64,000 nucleotides of DNA from Siphonodentalium dalli (Eukaryota > Mollusca > Scaphopoda > Gadilida > Siphonodentaliidae), in assembly GCA_032622095.1 (NCBI GenBank), contig CP136066.1, positions 91,781,319-91,845,318 on the forward strand, written 5' to 3'. The notes below the pieces were generated by a model, which worked only from the letters and a program-made list of their open reading frames with translations, ran no database searches and had not been told where the DNA came from. The position numbers and the translations under genes were made by a program. This document shows, piece by piece, positions 59,098 through 64,000 of the stretch. The stretch's first letter is position 1, and each line of letters begins with the position of its first letter.

Positions 59098-59361
59098 TTA
59101 ACCCTTTTGTGATGGGAGTTGTGCTGGTGTATCATTACAGATCCTGTGCCAGTGCATAATATTTATATATGCGAGTCTCCCATAGGGAGCCTCGCATATA
59201 TAAGAGAATGCACTGGCTCACAAGGGCAAGGTAAATATTGGTAGGCCAATGTGTTCTCTTATATATGCGAGACTCCCCGTGGGAGACTCGCATATATAAG
59301 AGAATGCATTGGCACAGGATTTTCGCAAACATTCAGGAAGCTCCAGTCATGGAATGGTTAA
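59098..59361. mobile_element. TTAA MITE (piggyBac-type), two-hairpin copy
   Basis: TTAACCCTTTTGTGATGGGA and CAGTCATGGAATGGTTAA bound the element. Hairpins at 59148-59217 and 59245-59313 each have ~30-bp arms with GCGAGTCTCCCATAGGGAGC-type centres. They are separated by AAGGGCAAGGTAAATATTGG. Confidence 0.8.
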
Positions 59362-59613
59362 TAAGCGATCGACATCGTTACTCTAAGGCCACCGGGTGTT
59401 TATATGCATCCCTTATGCAAGTATGGATATTTTTTTTGAAGAATGAGGTCCACAGAGGGTAACTAAGTGACGCTGTCCCACACAGCGGGCTAGCATTACG
59501 AAACTCACCCTATGGGAATCTCATTCTGCTGTTCGGTGGATGTATATACAACTATCGCTGAAGTCCACAACAATGTGGGTAAAATGCCGCCGGTGGCAGC
59601 GGTCTTATAGAGT

Positions 59614-60058
59614 CATTAAATGTACTCAATCCGATCAGACGCTCCCAAATTACTATTTCTTTGCCTTCGGGGGTAAACAAAATATTTGATTCGAGTCGAG
59701 GAACCCACCCATCAAAGCTCAGAGTGATCAGATATCGATTTTTGAAGTTTGTGGCGGATAAAGGTGGATAACTCTAAAAACAAGTGGCAATACGGCAAAA
59801 TTTCGTGAATACTCAAGTGGCCGTATTACACTTGTTTTTAGAGTTATCCATCTTCATCCGCAATTTTGACCAAGACGATCCTTTTGACGGCGTGTTTCTG
59901 GGCCACAAACAAATGAAATAATAAACTTCAAAAATCGATATCTGATCACTATGAGCTTTGATGGGTGGGTTCCTAGACTCGAATCAAATTTTTTACCCCC
60001 CCCCCAAGCCAAAGAAATAGTAATTTAGAAGCGTCTGATCAGATTGAGTACCTTTAAC
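59614..60058. mobile_element. Foldback MITE, family R1, most complete copy
   Basis: The left part TACTCAATCCGATCAGACGC, GGGGGTAAACAAAATATTTG and CACCCATCAAAGCTCAGAG is mirrored on the right, ending GATCAGATTGAGTACC. An inner pair, TGGATAACTCTAAAAACAAG and its complement near 59830, completes the fold. The 10-C run at 59996 corresponds to the GGGGG position in the other arm. Confidence 0.8.
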
Positions 60059-60769
60059 GGAAGATAAACAGTGCTTCTAAAAGTCGAAAATTATCAGTAT
60101 ACAATGTTCAAAACCGCCAAGCTATGAGACTATGAGAGTGATAAATGATTATCATTGAATATGTTAAACATGAGAACTAGGTACAACTGGTGTTAAAAAG
60201 AGAAATCGGCCAGCCAAAATCGACAAGAAATCTGCGTAAAAAAGCGAGGTGTTCATTCGATGACCACGCAGTCAAGGGCATAACTGCCAATATTGACAAA
60301 TAATGTACGAAAAAAGGCCATATAAGTAATAGGCTGGTATTATTCCAACATAATTCACGCATAATTGCGTTTAAAATGCTTTTAAATATTTCAAACCGCC
60401 AAGCTTGTTTAGTCACCTCCCTCAAAAACCGTCAAGCTTGGCGCCAAGCTTGCATTTTAGCCACTCTCTTGGAGTTTGCAATGACATAAAAGCAAGAACA
60501 CTTAACTAGGGATGAACTCGGCGATGCACAATTGGCTTCGCGATCTGTTTCGCGTCCTCTGTTTTCATTGTCACAGACTTCATGCATGGTTCGATAATAT
60601 GGAGCTTTTAGCAAACGTCAGTTTCAGTTCTACCACTCTGTTTGTTGGCCAGGCGTCTATGGATGGGCGTGGCTAAGAAGGTTTTGTCGCGATGGGTGAC
60701 ATGCATGGCCATATACTGTGAGAGTCTGGACAGACTATCAATACTAACGACATCTATATACCACCAGAG

Positions 60770-60824
60770 ATGGACGACTCGAAATTAATGGTTGTGTTGC
60801 TAACTTTCGAGATTTTCTTTGAAG
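60770..60824 (+). CDS. Lectin gene 2, exon 1: signal peptide
   Basis: ATG 60770 gives MDDSKLMVVLLTFEIFFEG, with a hydrophobic core, then a perfect GTAAGT donor in phase 1. This is the same exon form as gene 1 exon 1. The small size and lack of further evidence make it a prediction that rests on phase agreement with 63659. The 700 bp upstream (60060-60769) hold no other recognised feature. Confidence 0.5.
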
Positions 60825-62054
60825 GTAAGTATTTGTAAGATCATACAGGGATAGGAGGGTATATATATATATAGTCGTTGCGGTGATTCTGGAGGGTGAT
60901 CCTAGAAAAGTGTTTTACAAAGCCAGTTTTGGTGTCATTTTGACGGGGACTGTTTCGAGAACATTATATCCAAAATCCCCTAAAATCCGCTTTGGGGAAA
61001 CTTTGTCCAACATCGTTCTCTATATGACACCAGTTCTCGAAATAAGTCATTTTACGATATATTGTGGCATAGGAATCACACAGTTATGCCAGTTTGTGTG
61101 GAATTAGAGAATGGAAGCGAGCAGAGTATACGGACAGCACTAATACAATCGCGGACATGAAATGGCTGTCAAAATGGCCGCAACTCCAGCCATGTCATGA
61201 CGAAAGCAACATATTGGATAACCACATAGGAGTGAACATACATGTACATATTGGTAATATACAAGTCTGTTGTTAAATTTCTTAAAAGGTACACATATCA
61301 TTAAACATATCGATCTGAAGGATTTATCGATTACTGCATGCAACGTAAGTCGAACCCAATGATTTACGCTATTAAATTTCGGGTTTTCCAGGGGGGGGGG
61401 GTGGAAAAAGTTTTTTCCGGACACATATGTCGGGGTGGGTGGGTGGTCGATATGACCAACAAACTATTTTTTCCGTAACTCAAAAATATTTTTCCTGCAA
61501 GTCTTTCTGACTGTTTTTGCTATGAGTTTCGCTTAAAACACATCTATATGTCAATATTAACATAAATGAAAAATTTCATGATGATCAGACAAACAGTATA
61601 GCCTGTAGCCCATGCTAATGGATTTAATTTTGAAATCCAAGATGTTTTTTTTGACCGAATGACCCCAAAATGACTTGTTCCTATTTACATGTCAATGTTA
61701 ACATCCATGACTAATAGTATGCACATACATTCATATACAGCTGTTTACAGTGAATTCCCCCCCGCAAATCTCTGTTTTAGTGTTAAAAGGGGGGTGGGTG
61801 TAAAAATGGTAGGAAAAAACTGCCGAAAACGGAAAAAAATTTGGACGCGGGGATGGGTGGGTCCCAACAAGGGTCGAAAGTAAAAAATCAGCATACGTGC
61901 CTGCAAATTTTATCCGACCCCCCCCCTTGGGTTTTCTGCTAATAATATACTAACAGTCGGGCCAACAATGTTAAACAATTCATATTCTGCTGAACGATTC
62001 CAATTACCAAACGTTCTTTTCACGAGAGGCTTCTTTAACATTCATTACTTTGCA

Positions 62055-62150
62055 TGCGTTTCAGTGTATAAATCATTTGAACTGAAATATGCATTATATC
62101 CACTGAAGTGCGAATCATATACACTGAAGCACAATCACATGCACTAAATA
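62055..62150. repeat. Short tandem repeat of CACTGAAGTGCAATCAT-type units
   Basis: Units of about 20-25 bp carry CACTGAA(G)TGC and AATCAT or AAATCAT, about four copies. A related piece is near 62270-62305. The unit contains a small inverted repeat (GCACTTCAGTG). Confidence 0.5.
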
Positions 62151-62452
62151 AGTGAATTGGTCTCATATCATGGGTGGAGACTTTTTTTCTGGCTTGAAAC
62201 GTCAGTGATGTTTTCGTCGTATGAGTTCACGGTTTGAAGACTGGAGATAAGGTTTTTTTCAGGGCTAAAGCACTTATTGAAGCACAAATGATTTGTACTG
62301 AATCGTATATTAATAATACTTCACACAAGTTACCAAATCTATACTTTTTAAATTTGCTAAATTGAACTCCTCGGGTCTGCAAATATGATTTATATTCCTG
62401 TGCGGGATTGAAAAACTCCATTTTACGGCATATGGACGCATTCCAAAGAAAG

Positions 62453-62648
62453 CTTTGTTACAAGCGGTCCCTATAAAAGCCGACCGCGTGCGACGACATG
62501 GTCGTGCACTATCGTATAGAATAGACCTGCATATACCAAGGGTCCAATCCCCATGTCGGTAGCTCGAGTGAAAACGGCATATTTACCCCCTAATTTACGG
62601 CCCGTTCCGGTCGCACGCGATCGGCTTTTAGTGGGACCCGTTACAAGA
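62453..62648. mobile_element. ~200-bp MITE with ~38-bp TIRs
   Basis: TTGTTACAAGCGGTCCCTAT then AAAAGCCGACCGCGTGCGAC is mirrored by GTCGCACGCGATCGGCTTTT and AGTGGGACCCGTTACAAG. Noncoding. In gene 2 intron 1. Confidence 0.8.
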
Positions 62649-63370
62649 GATAAATGGAATGGAATTTTATTTGTTGAGTGTTAGTTGATCTTTTAGTTGG
62701 CCCTGGTGATTTAATACTGTTTTATTAGTTAACAGGATATTAATACTTGGTTAAATGTCATTTCATAACTATGAAATTGAGGTCTCCTGACGTCAGATAT
62801 CGCCAATGACCATATATAAAGCACAGTGATGTGGTATCTGTCATCAGAGCAGATGTTCTGTTTGTACCTACACGTGACGGCTGTTGGGGAATTTCAATTA
62901 TATTTATATCCGAAGTAAATTTATTGCCTCAGTTTTAACCGACTAAATAATAGTTACAAGTAACTAACCTAATATATTCTGGCAATATTGGTTTACAATC
63001 AAGCAAATATTTAGCATGCACATTTTGCCACTCAATATTGGGTCATCAAAAAAAAAGAAGAAGAAAGAAATGAAAAAAGACTGAATATCTGGCCACATTT
63101 CTCAATATAAGGGGGGATTGACTTGAATAAAGAAAATAATTTAATTATCAACGTTGAAAAAGAGGCTAACAGTACCTGTTATTTTAACCCGTTGTCCATT
63201 GTCGATTTTTTATCAGGAAACAAATCCCGTCTGTTTCTCAGCTCTTCTCTGTTTCCTTCTCGAATCTTTCTCTGATGCAGTAAAGTCGAGATTGAATGTG
63301 AGATTAACCATCTAGCCAAATGAATTCGTCAGTACCACTGCTCGTTTCACTTTAAACATTATATTTGCCT

Positions 63371-63639
63371 TTAACCATTCCATGACTGGAGCTTCCTGAA
63401 ATTTAGCGAAAACCTTGTGGCAATGCATTTTCGAATATATATGTGAGTCTCACATAGGGAACAATGCATATATAAGATAATGTATTGGCCTAACAATATT
63501 TACCTTGACCTTGTAAGCCAGTGTATTCTATTATATATATATGCGAGGCTCCCTGTGTGAGACTCGCATATATAAGAGAATGCACTGACACATGATCTTT
63601 AATGCTGCACCAGCGCAGCTCCCGTCATGAAAGGGTTAA
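63371..63639. mobile_element. TTAA MITE (piggyBac-type), two-hairpin copy next to a lectin exon
   Basis: TTAACCATTCCATGACTGGA and GTCATGAAAGGGTTAA bound it. It is inverted relative to the 59098 copy. The first hairpin is decayed (GGCAATGCATTTTCG / TAATGTATTGGCC); the second is well preserved around 63520-63593. It ends 19 bp before the acceptor of gene 2 exon 2. Confidence 0.8.
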
Positions 63640-63658
63640 AATATACACTGCTTTGCAG

Positions 63659-63803
63659 GTATAGATCCAGCATTGGTATATCTGAGAGAAAGATGTTCTA
63701 GAGATGCAGCCGAGAGGTCATGTCGAAATTTAGGGATGAGTTTGGCAAAGATAGAATCGTCCGAGGAGATGACAACGGTGGCAAGTTTCGTTAATGCTTG
63801 GCA
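63659..63803 (+). CDS. Lectin gene 2, exon 2: N-terminal half of a C-type lectin domain
   Basis: The acceptor CACTGCTTTGCAG precedes 63659; phase 1 in and phase 2 out at GTAAGT. It reads GIDPALVYLRERCSRDAAER, then SCRNLGMSLAKIESSEEM and TTVASFVNAW. It aligns with gene 1 exon 2 over its whole length, with one codon fewer, sharing SCRN-x-GMSLAKIES. An extra cysteine is present (RERC). It is a tandem paralogue of gene 1; the rest of the gene lies beyond the window. The intact donor here shows what has been lost in gene 1. Confidence 0.75.
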
Positions 63804-64000
63804 GTAAGTACAAGAAAACCATAGTCAGAAATGGTGACGCGCTCAAGATCATTTATTATATACCCATGATTGTAATTATAGAATATAAAATATATTGGTT
63901 TCGCGAATGACCAACTCAGAATTCCGTTAAAATAACAATAACAACCAGCACCTAATTAACGAACCGGCGGCCGACTCGGCCGACTCCGAACACAACCATC

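Overview
The window is eukaryotic nuclear DNA, AT-rich, with few genes and many repeats. The evidence is genes split by GT-AG introns with matching phases, a decayed non-LTR retrotransposon, tRNA-derived SINE heads, Helitron-like ends, dense foldback/MITE families, microsatellites and a satellite of about 190 bp. Secreted C-type-lectin exons followed by a PAN/apple-like exon, together with this mixture of repeats, suggest a marine invertebrate, probably a lophotrochozoan such as a mollusc. That assignment is inference. Nothing looks bacterial, and there is no operon, CRISPR array or prophage. All gene models are predicted from splice motifs and reading frames only.

0-10 kb: a divergent gene pair occupies this part. 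Gene A (minus strand, two exons, 7949-7268 and 4200-3962) and gene B (plus strand, 8237-9232) start 287 bp apart. Between them lie a perfect CRE palindrome and an overlapping ETS-type site. Both predicted proteins begin with an N-myristoylation signal (MGSINC and MGCAPS) and are otherwise hydrophilic and probably disordered. Several foldback elements surround them, including a TTAA-flanked piggyBac-type MITE in gene A's intron.

10-15 kb: weak minus-strand exons. Two of them (13644-13469 and 12167-11846) are separated by an intron that is almost wholly one transposon, 12170-13450. 15-21 kb: a 5'-truncated LINE with recognisable reverse transcriptase and several disabling lesions (15790-18737), then about 12 copies of a ~190-bp satellite. 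21-32 kb: no convincing gene; nested TIR elements, one of them an array of TTCGAA palindromes. 32-37 kb: a LINE 3' fragment, then four Helitron-like copies joined head to tail, one holding a nested inverted copy.

37-64 kb: a C-type-lectin locus. Gene 1 (plus) has a signal-peptide exon at 37839, two CTLD exons (40510 and 44913), a linker exon (47166) and a PAN-like exon (50772). A paralogous gene 2 begins at 60770 (signal peptide) and 63659 (first CTLD exon) and runs off the window. Phases agree across the joins (1, 2, 1, 1). The introns are packed with foldback elements, and every internal exon starts within about 20-100 bp of an element or duplicated block.

I see no clear new enzymatic system. 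The most unusual content is structural: TE-bounded exons, a transposon-filled intron, palindrome-array transposons, two-hairpin TTAA MITEs and the tandem Helitron array.
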